From the NCBI GenBank assembly GCA_000277445.1, contig AJWJ01000136.1:1-47458 (forward strand): DNA of 47,458 bases, read 5' to 3'. The translations under genes were made by a program, and so were the position numbers. Shown here piece by piece: positions 10,139 through 21,115 of the stretch; within the stretch, counting starts at the first letter, position 1; each line of letters starts with the position of its first letter. The stretch is from Polysphondylium violaceum (Eukaryota; Evosea; Eumycetozoa; Dictyosteliales; Dictyosteliaceae). The notes beneath the pieces are model-generated. The model was not told the DNA's origin, searched no databases, and worked only from the letters and a program-made list of their open reading frames with translations.

Positions 10139-10965
10139 TTACATGTCAAAAGAATAAAATGAAATAGAAAGCATATTTTGTCCACATCCAATCTTTTCTA
10201 TAGACTATTTTAATAAACATATGTTAGTATGATGATACTCTTCTTTGATGATAGAATGTTTTACACCTATCTCCACTCTACCTCGTAGGAGATATATATA
10301 TACATAATGACTTACTTTAAAAAAATCATCATAATCCAGTTTTCCTTTATTATGAATATCTGCCTCATTTAGAGTTTCATCAACTATATCTGAAATTTGT
10401 TCCTTTGTAAGATTAGATCCTACCATCATCTTTAATATTTTTTCAATTTCATCTCTAGTTACAAAACCATCATTATTTATATCATATATTTTAAAAAGAG
10501 CTAGAGTTGAAGTAAACGAGGAGTAATAGGAGAGTTAATATATATAAATATATCATTTAGAAATACACAATGAAATGAATAATACTTTTAATTTTATCAT
10601 GTTGATCTGCATTTGGATGAAAACAAGAAAGAGTTTTAGCAAACTGTTTGAAATTAACTTGTCCATCTCTATTTGAATCAAACAATGATATAATTCTAGG
10701 CAAGAGAGGGTTCATTGATAATTCAGGAATTTGATTAAAATCCTCTACATTGATAGACCCCTTTTCTTCTTTATCTAATCTTTTGAATCTTTTATATAAT
10801 TTTTTAATTTCTCTTTGTGAAACTATTAACCAATATTAATATCAATATCATATCCAATACGTGTATTCTCTTTTAATAATAATAATAATAATAATATTTA
10901 CAAACTGATACATCTTGAATTTCTTCAATTTCTTCTGTTCTCAAGGTTGATCTACTAACACCCAT
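10139..10965 (-). CDS. Calcineurin B-homologous (CHP-like) EF-hand protein
   Basis: Four exons (10965-10902, 10822-10586, 10500-10316, 10204-10139) encode 183 residues. The protein starts MGVSRSTLRTEEIEEIQ, with Gly2 and Ser5 suited to N-myristoylation, like CHP1. Four EF-hand units follow. The third loop, DINNDGFVTRDE, is canonical. The first (DKEEKGSINVED), second (DSNRDGQVNFKQ) and fourth (DIHNKGKLDYDD) lack key calcium ligands. The segment QVNFKQFAKTLSCFHP and the last exon SIEKIGCGQNMLSISF match CHP proteins better than classical calcineurin B, which keeps four good sites. The third intron (10205-10315) carries a perfect TACTAAC branch site. Likely partners are Na+/H+ exchangers or calcineurin A, by family inference. 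Confidence 0.86.
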
Positions 10966-11511
10966 TTTTGATATCACTATCTATCTTCTCTTTTTCTATC
11001 CCTTTCTCTCTTTATCTTACACAAAGAAACAATAAATAATTTACAAAAAAAGATCTATGATTTTCAAAAAAAAAACATCATCTTTTTTTTATTTTTTTTT
11101 GAAAAAAAGTATAAAATTTTATAAAAGTTTCCCTTTTATGGATTGAGCTCATAAATAAACACATTTACCCAACACCCATATGTTTTGGTGATAAATAAAC
11201 GAGTTCACAAAAGATATGTATCTGGATAGGATGTTAAAGATATGCTTTAAGGCTATTACAATAGAAAGAATAAATTGCGTAAACATAACGAAAAGACATA
11301 TTCTCTCTATTATCAATAGACTTTACACAAAACTATAGTATTTATACACACTTCCCTCATTTATAAATTTACACCACAAAATCATACGAAGAATCGATGG
11401 AACATGATATTCTTTTCAATTAATTTTTAAATTTCAATTTCTCTAAAATATCTCGATCTTTTTTTCTCCAAAGTTTTATTGATTTTTTATTATTTTTTTT
11501 TTGATTAGATA
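10966..11511. promoter_or_regulatory. Divergent promoter spacer, CHP-like gene / FNIP gene
   Basis: This 546-bp spacer lies between opposite start codons. A/T tracts dominate. The decamer ATAAATAAAC occurs twice (around 11151 and 11191). A T-rich run sits directly before the FNIP ATG. No gene is seen. Confidence 0.4.
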
Positions 11512-14235
11512 ATGACACTTATTCATATAGATGAAAAATGGTTAGTACTATTACCATGGTTTCAAGGTTATGATTATTTGCTAACAAATATACAAAGGCC
11601 TGTAAAGGAACCACTACATATTATAGGTTTTGAATATGGTGGGCCTTATAAAGTACCTCTATCATTACCTAAAACTGTTAAACATTTAAAGATAAAGAAA
11701 ACAAACTTTTTCGATTTTATCAATTTACCGGATAATATAGTTTATTTAAAGATGTATACTCATGATTGGGTCAATTCTTATCACTTTATACCCAAATCTG
11801 TGAAAATGTTGAAAATCAAAATAAACAAGCAGTATAAAGGTGAAATAAAAGCAATCAATATACCATCAAGTTTAGAGAGTCTATATATTGATCAATCATT
11901 GGCACACCACGTTAAAATCATTGCAAAGGAAAATTATTATGGTGAAGCTAAGCTTAAAAGTCAATTAAAGAGACTTATTATTTCAACAAACCAAGATATA
12001 TTTTTCTCACCAAATTCTTTACCTACATCACTTGAGGAATTATCACTCAATAGCTATACATTGTCAGCTTTTCGCGATCAAATTATTCCCCCTTCAGTGA
12101 AAATTTTAAAAGTTTCATCGCACAGCAAATTGATCGAGAATAATCTACCTTTAAATACAACCTCTTTACGTCTTACTTGCCACTACGATTTCAATTTTGA
12201 AGATGGGGAACAAACAAAAAATATTGTGGATTTAGATTTATCTTGTAAATCATTTCGGGCCAAAAATTTGACAAGTGTTAGGAAACTAACAATAAATGAT
12301 TATTGCCTAAGAGAGAATAGTATCCAATCAATATATCCTTTTGTTGAACATTTAACTATCAATGGGTTTGTATACCCAGCATTTAAAATACCAGACACAG
12401 TCAAGACGATAGTCTTTACGGAACATGTGAGGCCAGATTTAATCATTCCTAATTCTGTTGAAACATTAATTCAGAAAGCAAAGTATTCAATTTCTTTGCC
12501 ACAAGTTTCAAATGTAAAAGAATTAACTATTGGCTATTATAGTAATAAAAAATTATTGTTATTAAACAAATCTGACAATAATAATAATAATAATAGTAGT
12601 AGTAATAGAAATATTCATAGTAATCAGAATAATAATAATATTATTAGTAATAATAATATTTATAATAGTGATAATAAATTTTTATTTATTTGGAGAATGA
12701 AATATTTAAAAAGTAAAATTCTAGATTCTTTGGTTAACCCTAGTGGCAAATTGGATCAAACACCAATAGTTTTTAGAAATGATAGCACATTAAAATATAT
12801 CTACGATTTAAAACAACTGAATGGATTAAAAAAACAAAAACCAGATCAAACTATTAGATATAGATTTTCAAGTCAAATTTTGGCAACAAACAAAATTCCT
12901 GTAAATATAATTAAACTCGCTGAACAACCTTTATATATTTATACGGGAGATAAAAGACCAATTCCACCAAAAACTGAAATCTTGGTCTGGAAAATCAACT
13001 CAATTGTTCCAATGAGTTTCATTCCTAATGGCATAGTTTCAATTTATTTTGGTTCAGACTTTAATCAAATTATATTAAAAGATTCTATTCCAAACTCGGT
13101 TTTATCTATTTACTTTGGTCAAAATTTTGATCAAGATTTAAAACATATATGTTTTCCAAGCAATTTACAATATCTTTACTTTTCTGATTCTTTTGATAAA
13201 AAAATTAGACCAGAGAGAATTCCATCAACATTAAAACATATTGGTTTCAAAAAGATTCAAGATAAACCCAGACAATCACTTTATCATTTAAATCAAACGA
13301 CAATAGATCATTTATATTTACAAGATTGTGAGGATATAGATGTCCCCCAAAATATAAAGTATCTTAAATTAGCTGAAAACCATAGTTTGATAAGAGTTCC
13401 AAAGAGCAACATTAAATGTGTCACCTATAGCTCTGGTAGAATCTTTTTAGAAGATTCAGAAAGAAACCAATCAGGGAAAGGACCACCACAATCAAAAGAA
13501 AAGATTCATGAAAAAGTAAATCCAAAAATTTTGCTTTCTCTCACTATTGATGATAATCATTTTATTCAACCACATTTATTTGATTCCCTCAACATTATAT
13601 CAATGAAATTTGAAGAATATAATCAAATTCTATTACCAGGTTGTATCCCAAATACTGTGCAAGTTGTTAATTTCAGTCCACTTTCAAACTATTCTCAACC
13701 ATTTTCAAAAGGTATCTTTCCAGAATCTGTCAAAACAATAGTATTTTCTGGTCGCTTTAATCAAACATTGACAGATTTATTGCCTCGTTCATTGACAGAA
13801 TTATCTCTTGGCACCGATTTTAATCAACCCATATTAAAAGATTTCCTCCCAAATTCTCTAAAATGTTTGAAACTTGGAAGTTCTTTTAAACAAAATTTAA
13901 CACATTCACCATTACCCAACTCTCTTACAAAACTATCATTTAAAAAGTTTTATCATCAAGATTTAATTGATTGGATACCACCATCTGTGACACATTTTGA
14001 AATTGGGGAGATTTTTTCAGATGAAAAAGTACTTTTTCCGATTGAAAAGCTTTCAAAAACAAATATTACTAAACTATGGATGGGCAGTAGTTTACAGATT
14101 GAATCACCATCATTAATTCCAGCAAATATTAAAGATATTAGACTATGTGAATGTATAGTAGTTGAGCCAATTCCAACAACAATAGAGTCACTTCAACTCG
14201 ATTTCAATTATCCAATCAATTTATTAATACAATAA
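11512..14235 (+). CDS. FNIP-repeat protein
   Basis: This single exon encodes 907 residues of degenerate, leucine-rich-repeat-like FNIP repeats, a family greatly expanded in dictyostelids. The signature (P-N-S-V/L-x-x-L-x-F/L-G-x-x-F-N-Q) is clearest in the second half: SIPNSVLSIYFGQNFDQDL, then LLPRSLTELSLGTDFNQPIL, then FLPNSLKCLKLGSSFKQNL. The first 300 residues contain weaker copies (NIPSSLESLYID, SLPTSLEELSLN). An Asn/Ser run at about residues 354-385 separates the two halves. No F-box, kinase or other catalytic domain is visible. These proteins probably form solenoid binding surfaces; no specific function is known. The ATG follows a long T-rich leader. Confidence 0.9.
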   Translation: MTLIHIDEKWLVLLPWFQGYDYLLTNIQRPVKEPLHIIGFEYGGPYKVPLSLPKTVKHLKIKKTNFFDFINLPDNIVYLKMYTHDWVNSYHFIPKSVKMLKIKINKQYKGEIKAINIPSSLESLYIDQSLAHHVKIIAKENYYGEAKLKSQLKRLIISTNQDIFFSPNSLPTSLEELSLNSYTLSAFRDQIIPPSVKILKVSSHSKLIENNLPLNTTSLRLTCHYDFNFEDGEQTKNIVDLDLSCKSFRAKNLTSVRKLTINDYCLRENSIQSIYPFVEHLTINGFVYPAFKIPDTVKTIVFTEHVRPDLIIPNSVETLIQKAKYSISLPQVSNVKELTIGYYSNKKLLLLNKSDNNNNNNSSSNRNIHSNQNNNNIISNNNIYNSDNKFLFIWRMKYLKSKILDSLVNPSGKLDQTPIVFRNDSTLKYIYDLKQLNGLKKQKPDQTIRYRFSSQILATNKIPVNIIKLAEQPLYIYTGDKRPIPPKTEILVWKINSIVPMSFIPNGIVSIYFGSDFNQIILKDSIPNSVLSIYFGQNFDQDLKHICFPSNLQYLYFSDSFDKKIRPERIPSTLKHIGFKKIQDKPRQSLYHLNQTTIDHLYLQDCEDIDVPQNIKYLKLAENHSLIRVPKSNIKCVTYSSGRIFLEDSERNQSGKGPPQSKEKIHEKVNPKILLSLTIDDNHFIQPHLFDSLNIISMKFEEYNQILLPGCIPNTVQVVNFSPLSNYSQPFSKGIFPESVKTIVFSGRFNQTLTDLLPRSLTELSLGTDFNQPILKDFLPNSLKCLKLGSSFKQNLTHSPLPNSLTKLSFKKFYHQDLIDWIPPSVTHFEIGEIFSDEKVLFPIEKLSKTNITKLWMGSSLQIESPSLIPANIKDIRLCECIVVEPIPTTIESLQLDFNYPINLLIQ

Positions 14236-14382
14236 AAGAATAATGTGTTTTTTTTAAAGCATCAAATAAGGGATCTTTCCTCTCTTTATTTATTAATAAT
14301 ATGAAAATTGAAAAAAAGGGGTGATAAATAAATACTTTTGTTTTGCTATTACTATTATTACTACTACTACTATTACGATTAC

Positions 14383-16371
14383 TTATTTACCCATAATACC
14401 ACTTAAATTTGTTAAACTACTATTAACAGAAGAAGGTGGAGAAGCAGAGGAGGAAGAATTTGATGTGCTCGAAGTATTACTATTGTTTGGTAAAATGATA
14501 TCATGAGATAAATCCAAAGGTTGAGTTTGTTCGACATCGACTTTTAGTTCAGTTAAAAACAAAGAGATTTGATGAACCTTTAAGAAATTATAAGATATTG
14601 GTTGATAACGCATAGTGTTGCTGATAACCTTCCAAATTGTTCTACGTTTGTTTAAATTAATCATTTGATTAACTTTATCTGGACTGCCTTCGTCTACAAA
14701 GGCCAAGTCTCTTAGATGAACACCCAAGAATGGTATGCAAGGTGGCTTGGCGTCTTTGTATGCGATTCTATAGTTTTTATAGTTTGTATCACTGAGAAAG
14801 AGTTTTTCAAGTTCGGTGTAGGTCTCTTGTTGTTGTTTAGAGAGATCTTTACGTATGGCTTTAGTACGAAATACATGAGTGTTGTTGATGCCACCAAAGA
14901 TTGCCATCAAAGAGTGGAAATTATTCATTGATCTAAGATGTTCAGAGATCTTGAGGAATCTACCCAAAAGTTTAGTTCTTCCTTTAGAGTTTTGTTCGTT
15001 TAATAAGCTACTGGCAACCCATTTTGTAAAATCATTGAATCTTCTCATCATATTTAATAAATTAACTGCTTTTGAACGATATTGTGGTTTTGTCCAACCC
15101 TTGATTAAAAATTCAGATGGTTTAATTTGTTCATAGAGTGTAAAATCAATTAAACATAATTGTCTAGCAATTTCTTCTTCATCGATATCATCAAATGTTA
15201 ATGTTGGTGAAAAGATATTCTTTGGTACTTTTGGTTCGGGTGGATCTTTGACTTCTTTTTTATGATTATTTGAATTTTCCTATTGATTATTAACTTTGAA
15301 TTAATATCAATTGATAAACTCTATTTATATAGATATATTTAAAACTTACAATTTTCGAAACAATCGCAGCACGAAGTTGTTTAGCATGACTAACCATTGT
15401 TTGATTATCTATAAAATTATTTAAAATTGCTAAAAGCTTTTCATTGAAATCAGTTGGTTGTTGTTCAATCCAAAATTTAAGAAATATAATAACTTGAGCT
15501 GAATCAATATTTTCAAATGAATGATATATTTGAATTAATTTGTTTAATACAGTTTCTGCACTTGTAAATGATGGATAAGTTAAAAAGAATATCTTTTTAA
15601 ATTCATTTACATCTATATATAGGTAGGTATGTAAGAATGTATTATGTTAATAACCAATTATTATTTATCATGTAATAATACTATATATTTACCTGAACTA
15701 TTAAAATTACCAATTAACCATAGAATTAATTTATTTAAAGTGGCAGCTTGAATAGTACCATCTGGATTCTTTAATATTTGTTTTTCATCATAACGATCGG
15801 TGGTAAGATTACCTTCTTCTTGAACACTATCACTTTGATCCTCAGAAATGTAGGCATGATATGCCTCTACTTCAGGATCAACATCACCATTCTCTGGAAG
15901 AGGACCAAACCAATTATTTGGATCCTTTACACCGATTCTAAGTAAGGATTCCAATGAATCATTTTCAATTTCACTTGGTACAAATGATATTTTGGTTTCT
16001 TCTTGAATCTTTTTCAAAGAGGTAGTGAGGTTTTGTTCGTGAAAGTATTGCATAATAAGTTTAAGTAATACAGTGTCATTGATTGCATGACTGGCTTCAG
16101 TTTTACCTGATCTTCTATTTCTAGAGTATGATTTAGTTGAAGAGATGGGTCTAATTCTTTCTCTTAATTCTAAAATATCGGGATGATTATTCATAGCTTT
16201 CGATAGCCATTCACTAGGTGGTATATAAGCTTCTTCGATTGAATCTGATCCAGTGTTGGATGATCCATTGCTAAATGTTGATAGTTGTGAAAATCCTAGT
16301 TTCTTGGGTGTATATGGTTGAGGATGCTGTACAGATGGTGATTGAGGTGAAAAATTGTTTGGTGATGACAT
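14383..16371 (-). CDS. Ras guanine nucleotide exchange factor with LisH motif
   Basis: Three exons (16371-15693, 15612-15350, 15279-14383) with 80- and 70-nt introns give 612 residues. The order is: a Ser/Pro-rich N-terminus; a LisH dimerisation motif at about 98-130 (NDTVLLKLIMQYFHEQNLTT); the RasGEF_N (REM) domain at about 210-320 (DVNEFKKIFFLTYPSF across the first junction); and the CDC25 catalytic domain at about 350-580. The catalytic domain includes MNNFHSLMAIFGGINNTHVF and PPCIPFLGVHLRDLAF. A Ser/Asn/Pro tail ends the protein. It should exchange GDP for GTP on a Ras protein in chemotaxis, macropinocytosis or growth signalling. LisH-RasGEFs are a known dictyostelid class. I cannot assign which gef gene this is. 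Confidence 0.94.
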
Positions 16372-17807
16372 TTTATTTAATTTATTGTTGTCTCTGTGTA
16401 GTATATGTATATATAAAGTATGTGTATAGGTAATAATACAGTTGTGGGTGTGATGTGATGGTTATATTAGAACCACCTTGGATGAATAAAAACTATAATA
16501 CAAAAGAATAAAACAGATCTATGATGGATGAGTATTCCTATACACTATATCCCTATCTTTTCCTCTTTGACTGTGTTTAGGTGCAAAAGTAGTAGTGGTA
16601 CTAAAAAAGATATTATCGTATGTGGGTGCGGTGTAATTGTTAGAAAAAAAAAAAAAAAAGATACTAGTGTACAATTTAAGTCTTCGAGTGATGAAATACT
16701 AAAAAAAAAAAAAATAAAAAATTTTTAAAAAAAAACAACTGCTTTTTGTTGAATAAAAAAAATGGTATAAAATCAATAAAAATCAAAACATTTTTTATGA
16801 TAACAAAGAAAAAAAAAACTGTGTATAAGAAGTGTGATGGTGGTGGGTTATGTGTGTGATTGTGTGAGTTTGGGTGTTGGATATGTGATTTTTTTAGATT
16901 TAGGTAGGGGTGCATATTATGAGATATTATTTGTGATGTAATATAAAGTCATTTACTGAGTATTAGTATCATCACACCACCCTGATGTAACGTCATCTTT
17001 GTTTATTTATTGTTGATATGGGTTTGGAATTATCGAAATCACATGTTCTCTCTATCAATATTCAATTTCATACTTTTAAAAATTATTTATTTCTTTCTTT
17101 TTTGTTTAAAACACCACCATATTTAGAACAAACACACCCACTCAGACTTGAGAAAGTATATGAGTAATCTTTGTTTATATTTATTTCCCACCCCCATCAA
17201 ATATTAAAATGTATATATAAAACCCACCAACAACAACAACAACAACAACCCCAATCTGTAGATTTTAATCCATCCCTATCTATCGAACAATGTTGTTTGT
17301 TGTTGTGATTTTGGTTATATGTGTGTGGTGGTTGTGGTTTGGTATTGGTATTGTTATTGTTGATTTTCAACAACAATAGTAAATTGATTTTTTAGTATAA
17401 ATTTTAAATTACAATAATAATCTTTAAATTTATCAATGATGAATTTTTGATTAAATTATTTTTCACCTCTCTTCTTCTACTATTACTACTACCTATTACT
17501 ATTGATTATCTATTGATTAGAACCCACACCACAACTTTTATTATTACTACGGCAATAAAGTTTTGAATCTGATTATTAACATCAAGTTTTACATTGTGTT
17601 TTATTATTGTTGTTGTTATACTCATGGAATTTATTTCCAAAGGACAAAATATCTCTTTTCGATTAGATTCTTTTTTTTAAAAAAAATTTTAAAAAATGCA
17701 AATTGGATGAATGTCTTGAAATTTTTGAGAATCAAAAAACGCCTGACCAAGATGAGGGCTCATTCTTACAAATTTTATATCTATATCTATATCTATAAAT
17801 AACCAAT
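16372..17807. other. 1.4-kb spacer between the RasGEF and ankyrin-like genes
   Basis: No protein-like frame of convincing composition is seen. The spacer has several A/T homopolymers (16644-16740), a G/T-rich stretch (16830-16915), a CAA repeat (about 17227-17250) and a GTT/GGTTGTGG-rich stretch about 100 nt later that could pair with it. It holds the promoters of both divergent genes. A short upstream exon for the ankyrin-like gene cannot be excluded near 17.6-17.8 kb. Confidence 0.45.
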
Positions 17808-19973
17808 ATGAATACATTTTTTATTATAGTGAAAAATAAAATACTTTTTAATCAGATATTAGACAAATGTAAAGAGTTAACAGAATTAAAAATATCTTTT
17901 GGTTATTTTGATGCACCTTGGGGTTATTTTTGTAGAAATAATAGATTTGATTTATTTGATAAGAGATGGAATGAAATACTAGAGCTGAATATAGAAGTGA
18001 TTGATGGTGCTGATGGTGATATTCGTCTATTGGATAGATATATCATGGATTTCACGAGACAAGATGTAATATCTTTTTTTAAATTTAATACTTGTTTTGA
18101 AAGATTCACCAAAGTATGGGCAAAGTATCAAGATTATATACAAAGAGTTGATTTAGATAGAGAAGTACTGATACATGCAATAGAGTGTCGCGCCGATACG
18201 AGAATCATTCAAACATTGTTGGATTATTTATATCAATATTCAAGTCATCATTTTACAAAAGCTCTCGAGACTTCTGTTGCTTTGGGATCCATTGAAATTT
18301 TTACCTTGTTGTACAAGAAGCATATTGTACTGGATAAATACAACAAAACAGGAATCTACAATGAATTGATGTTGAATGCATGCAAAGCAAAACATATAGA
18401 CCTAGCCTTACATATTATAAAAACAGTTCTCTTTCCTCGGGGATATACTGATTATGACCTATCGCCTTTACCGGGAAAGGTTTGCGAATTTATATTAAAG
18501 TTGTACAATAATGCTTATTGTTTCCATATGTCTCAATATCCACCAGAGAATTGTGAAGCAATGTATTTTAAGAATATTTATCCAGCTCATTATGTATCTC
18601 TAACCGAGATGGCCAAAATCAACAACACTGCACTATTGAAAACCTTTTTCGAGTATATTAAAGAAAAAAGAATGCACGCTTCACCAGCTCCAAGCGATTT
18701 ATCCCTTTGCCAAAGTGTAGAAACAGCCAACTTTTTTATTGATCAATTTCCAAATACTCCATGGAATGTCGATTTGGTAGCAATCCATAGTACCCTCAAT
18801 GTTCTCAAACTTTTGGTTGAAAAAGGTTATAGATTATTCACATCGGTAGCACTGGGCGCACCATTTAAAACACTGGAATATCTTTTCGACTCGCAATTAC
18901 TAGATATCAACGATCCCCCTGAATTTAAAGAATGTCATCTATTTACTGGTAATCTATCAGTCGAGTCTATAAAACTATTGGCTCGGATCTATAAGCAAGA
19001 TTTTAGAGTATCTTACTCGTTTTTAAACCTCTTTTTAGGAAAGCAAGCCCAACAATCCAACTTTATGGATCTGCTAGGATGTTTATTGGAGAACGATGTA
19101 GTTAGTCCTATTGACTCTCATATTCTTAAACAAATAACCATACCAAATAAGGGAGTAGAGATATTTTGTTTGATCTACAGATACCTAAATGCAGAGCAAA
19201 AGAGTGAATTTATAAAAAATATTCAAATATTTACTCAACAAGTCTTACCAACACTCTTGGTTGATGTTAATATTCCCGCCATCAAAGAACTCTATTCAAG
19301 ATTTGAATTAAAGCCATTGTATAAATTCATTACACTAAAGGATAGTTATCATAGGGCATTTGAATGCTCGTATATCTACAAGCTCTATTACCGAGGCCTG
19401 GAAGAGCGCGATAGACTATTTTATGGAAACGCACTTTTAAAATTTGCCTACACAACGTCCAATATCAATTTATTACGATATTTGGAATCACTCAATATAT
19501 CATTCTTGGATACCAAAAAAATAGAGATACTGACCAAAAGCGACAATTCTAAATCTGCCCTCCTCTTTTCTCGAATGATTAAACCCACTGTCATTTTATC
19601 ACATTTTTGTAAAAGTAATATAATACTCTATAATCTAAAGTATTTATTACAAAAGATGAACAAGAATAGTGGGGATACTGACACACCTTCAATCAAAGAT
19701 TTTTATGAATTCCTCATACAATATTTAATCTATTTAAAGAAACACAAGTTTATAGAGGGTATAAAAGATCTGTGCCAACTAAACTTGGAATTTGATTCCT
19801 CAGAAATAGATTTATTTCTACATTCACACAATCTACTTGTCGACAAAGATCAAAAGAGGTTCCCAGTGGCTCTGTTACCCCATCCAACATTGATATATCT
19901 CGAGCGATATGGTCTTGATAGAATATTTAGGAGATCTGTTCAAAATAATCAAAATACCATTTTTGAATACTAG
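17808..19973 (+). CDS. Dictyostelid ankyrin-like helical-repeat protein, function unknown
   Basis: One long exon encodes 721 residues. The sequence is helical throughout, with degenerate ankyrin-like units such as HFTKALETSVALGSIEIFTL, then MLNACKAKHIDLALHIIKT, then HSTLNVLKLLVEKGYRLF. No membrane segment, catalytic motif or low-complexity tract is seen, which is unusual for this region. The start NTFFIIVKNKILFNQIL resembles the N-termini of the large dictyostelid family of such proteins, so I keep the ATG at 17808. It is not the first possible start, and an acceptor-like ATTATAG lies just downstream, so the true 5' end is uncertain. Function cannot be assigned. Confidence 0.75.
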   Translation: MNTFFIIVKNKILFNQILDKCKELTELKISFGYFDAPWGYFCRNNRFDLFDKRWNEILELNIEVIDGADGDIRLLDRYIMDFTRQDVISFFKFNTCFERFTKVWAKYQDYIQRVDLDREVLIHAIECRADTRIIQTLLDYLYQYSSHHFTKALETSVALGSIEIFTLLYKKHIVLDKYNKTGIYNELMLNACKAKHIDLALHIIKTVLFPRGYTDYDLSPLPGKVCEFILKLYNNAYCFHMSQYPPENCEAMYFKNIYPAHYVSLTEMAKINNTALLKTFFEYIKEKRMHASPAPSDLSLCQSVETANFFIDQFPNTPWNVDLVAIHSTLNVLKLLVEKGYRLFTSVALGAPFKTLEYLFDSQLLDINDPPEFKECHLFTGNLSVESIKLLARIYKQDFRVSYSFLNLFLGKQAQQSNFMDLLGCLLENDVVSPIDSHILKQITIPNKGVEIFCLIYRYLNAEQKSEFIKNIQIFTQQVLPTLLVDVNIPAIKELYSRFELKPLYKFITLKDSYHRAFECSYIYKLYYRGLEERDRLFYGNALLKFAYTTSNINLLRYLESLNISFLDTKKIEILTKSDNSKSALLFSRMIKPTVILSHFCKSNIILYNLKYLLQKMNKNSGDTDTPSIKDFYEFLIQYLIYLKKHKFIEGIKDLCQLNLEFDSSEIDLFLHSHNLLVDKDQKRFPVALLPHPTLIYLERYGLDRIFRRSVQNNQNTIFEY

Positions 19974-20094
19974 TAACCGAATAAATTATAAGCATGGGAT
20001 GTATTTTTATGTCAAAACATGGGAAAAGTTTTGATTTTTGAATATTTGTTTGAAAATTTATTTTTTCTCACGCAATTTTCACGCATAAAAATGG

Positions 20095-20102
20095 GAAATT
20101 TC
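20095..20102 (+). promoter_or_regulatory. Candidate heat-shock element core
   Basis: The sequence GAA-AT-TTC is the two-unit nGAAnnTTCn core bound by heat-shock factor. It lies about 100 bp upstream of the TATA box of the small heat-shock gene. Further TTC and GAA triplets sit nearby but are not all in perfect 5-bp register. Confidence 0.5.
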
Positions 20103-20202
20103 ACGTAAATATTAAAACTCAACATGTGATCAATTTTTGAATATTTGTTTCCTGTTCCAAAAGTGTATAATGATTGTTTTTAATTTTAATCATGGCATTT
20201 AA

Positions 20203-20210
20203 TATAAATA
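20203..20210 (+). promoter_or_regulatory. TATA box of hsp20
   Basis: TATAAATA lies about 140 bp before the ATG at 20348. It is followed by a G-containing segment and then the A/C-rich leader, consistent with a start site roughly 30 bp downstream. Confidence 0.5.
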
Positions 20211-20347
20211 GGACAAGATGATGTGCCATTTTATTCATCAATTCAAATACAAAATAATAATAATAATAATAATTATTAGCAGCACTCAATAGAAATAGAA
20301 ATCAACTTTATCTCAACACACATTTAAAATACATATAATCATTAATC

Positions 20348-21115
20348 ATGTTTTATAATAACTACTATAATAATAATAGAAACTATTATCCACAAAGAAA
20401 TAATAATATGTCCTCATTCGACTTTAGAGATTTATTTGATGCTTGCCAAACTAGTAAAAGCAGATCAAATCTTTATAATTATCATGATAATGGTTATGAT
20501 AACGATAATGATGACGACTATTACACTTATAATAGAAATAAACAACAACAACAACAACAATATAAGCAACAACAACAATATCAACAATATCTACAACAAA
20601 AACAACAAACTACATTTAATCCAACTATAAATGCCTACGATAAAAGAGATAGTATTGTTATTGAGGCAAAGTTACCAGGTGTTTTAAAGGAAGATATTCA
20701 TGTTGAATTTAAGAATAATAAATTAATCATTTCAGGTGAAAAGAAACAAAAACAACAACAAGTGGAAGAACAAAAAGAACAACAACAACAAGAACCAATT
20801 GAAACACCAACTATAGAAGAATATGATGAAGAAACCAACACATATACAATAATTTACGAAAAAGGACAATATATCGATGGTAGAAATAATAGTAATAATC
20901 AATTAAAAGCTAAAGTATTACAAAAACAACAACAAAAGCAAAAAGAACAAAACGAAACAACAACATATGGACCATTTACAAAAGTATTGGATTTATCTCA
21001 AAAACTTGCATACTTGAGAATGGATAGCATTAAAGCAACCTTTGAAGATGACATTTTAGTAATCAATATTCCAAAAAAAACTTATTCTTCTAATCCTTAC
21101 AGAGTATTCCTTTAA
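20348..21115 (+). CDS. Small heat-shock protein (Hsp20 / alpha-crystallin) with Gln-rich insertion
   Basis: This single exon encodes 255 residues. The N-terminus is Asn/Tyr- and Gln-rich. The alpha-crystallin domain begins near residue 94 (DKRDSIVIEAKLPGVLKEDI, then NNKLIISGEKK). It resumes near residue 203 (YGPFTKVLDLSQ, then IKATFEDDILVINIPKK) with the family's late strands and the VINIPKK signature. Between the two halves lies an insertion of about 80 residues rich in Gln, Glu and Lys, at the loop that joins the two sheets. The protein should be an ATP-independent holdase for unfolded proteins. The upstream heat-shock-element core supports heat induction. The C-terminal RVFL lacks a clear I-x-I motif. 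Confidence 0.92.
   Translation: MFYNNYYNNNRNYYPQRNNNMSSFDFRDLFDACQTSKSRSNLYNYHDNGYDNDNDDDYYTYNRNKQQQQQQYKQQQQYQQYLQQKQQTTFNPTINAYDKRDSIVIEAKLPGVLKEDIHVEFKNNKLIISGEKKQKQQQVEEQKEQQQQEPIETPTIEEYDEETNTYTIIYEKGQYIDGRNNSNNQLKAKVLQKQQQKQKEQNETTTYGPFTKVLDLSQKLAYLRMDSIKATFEDDILVINIPKKTYSSNPYRVFL

Larger units (their letters stand above)
19974..20347 (+). promoter_or_regulatory. hsp20 upstream region
   Basis: This 374-bp spacer contains the hsp20 promoter. It holds a heat-shock-element core (20095-20102), a TATAAATA box (20203-20210), a 17-nt direct repeat (20035-20051 and 20134-20150) and an AAT run just before the leader. No other gene is seen. Confidence 0.6.

Noticed and set aside
14389-14396. ACCCATAA word resembling the upstream element of dictyostelid small RNA genes
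   Set aside because: It overlaps the stop-codon end of the RasGEF coding sequence and no class I RNA-like sequence follows at the expected distance.
17563-17802. 79-codon frame just upstream of the ankyrin-like gene as a first exon
   Set aside because: Ends in a TATC-repeat-encoded IYIYIYIY tail and has no donor giving a convincing in-phase join; family N-termini fit the ATG at 17808 better.
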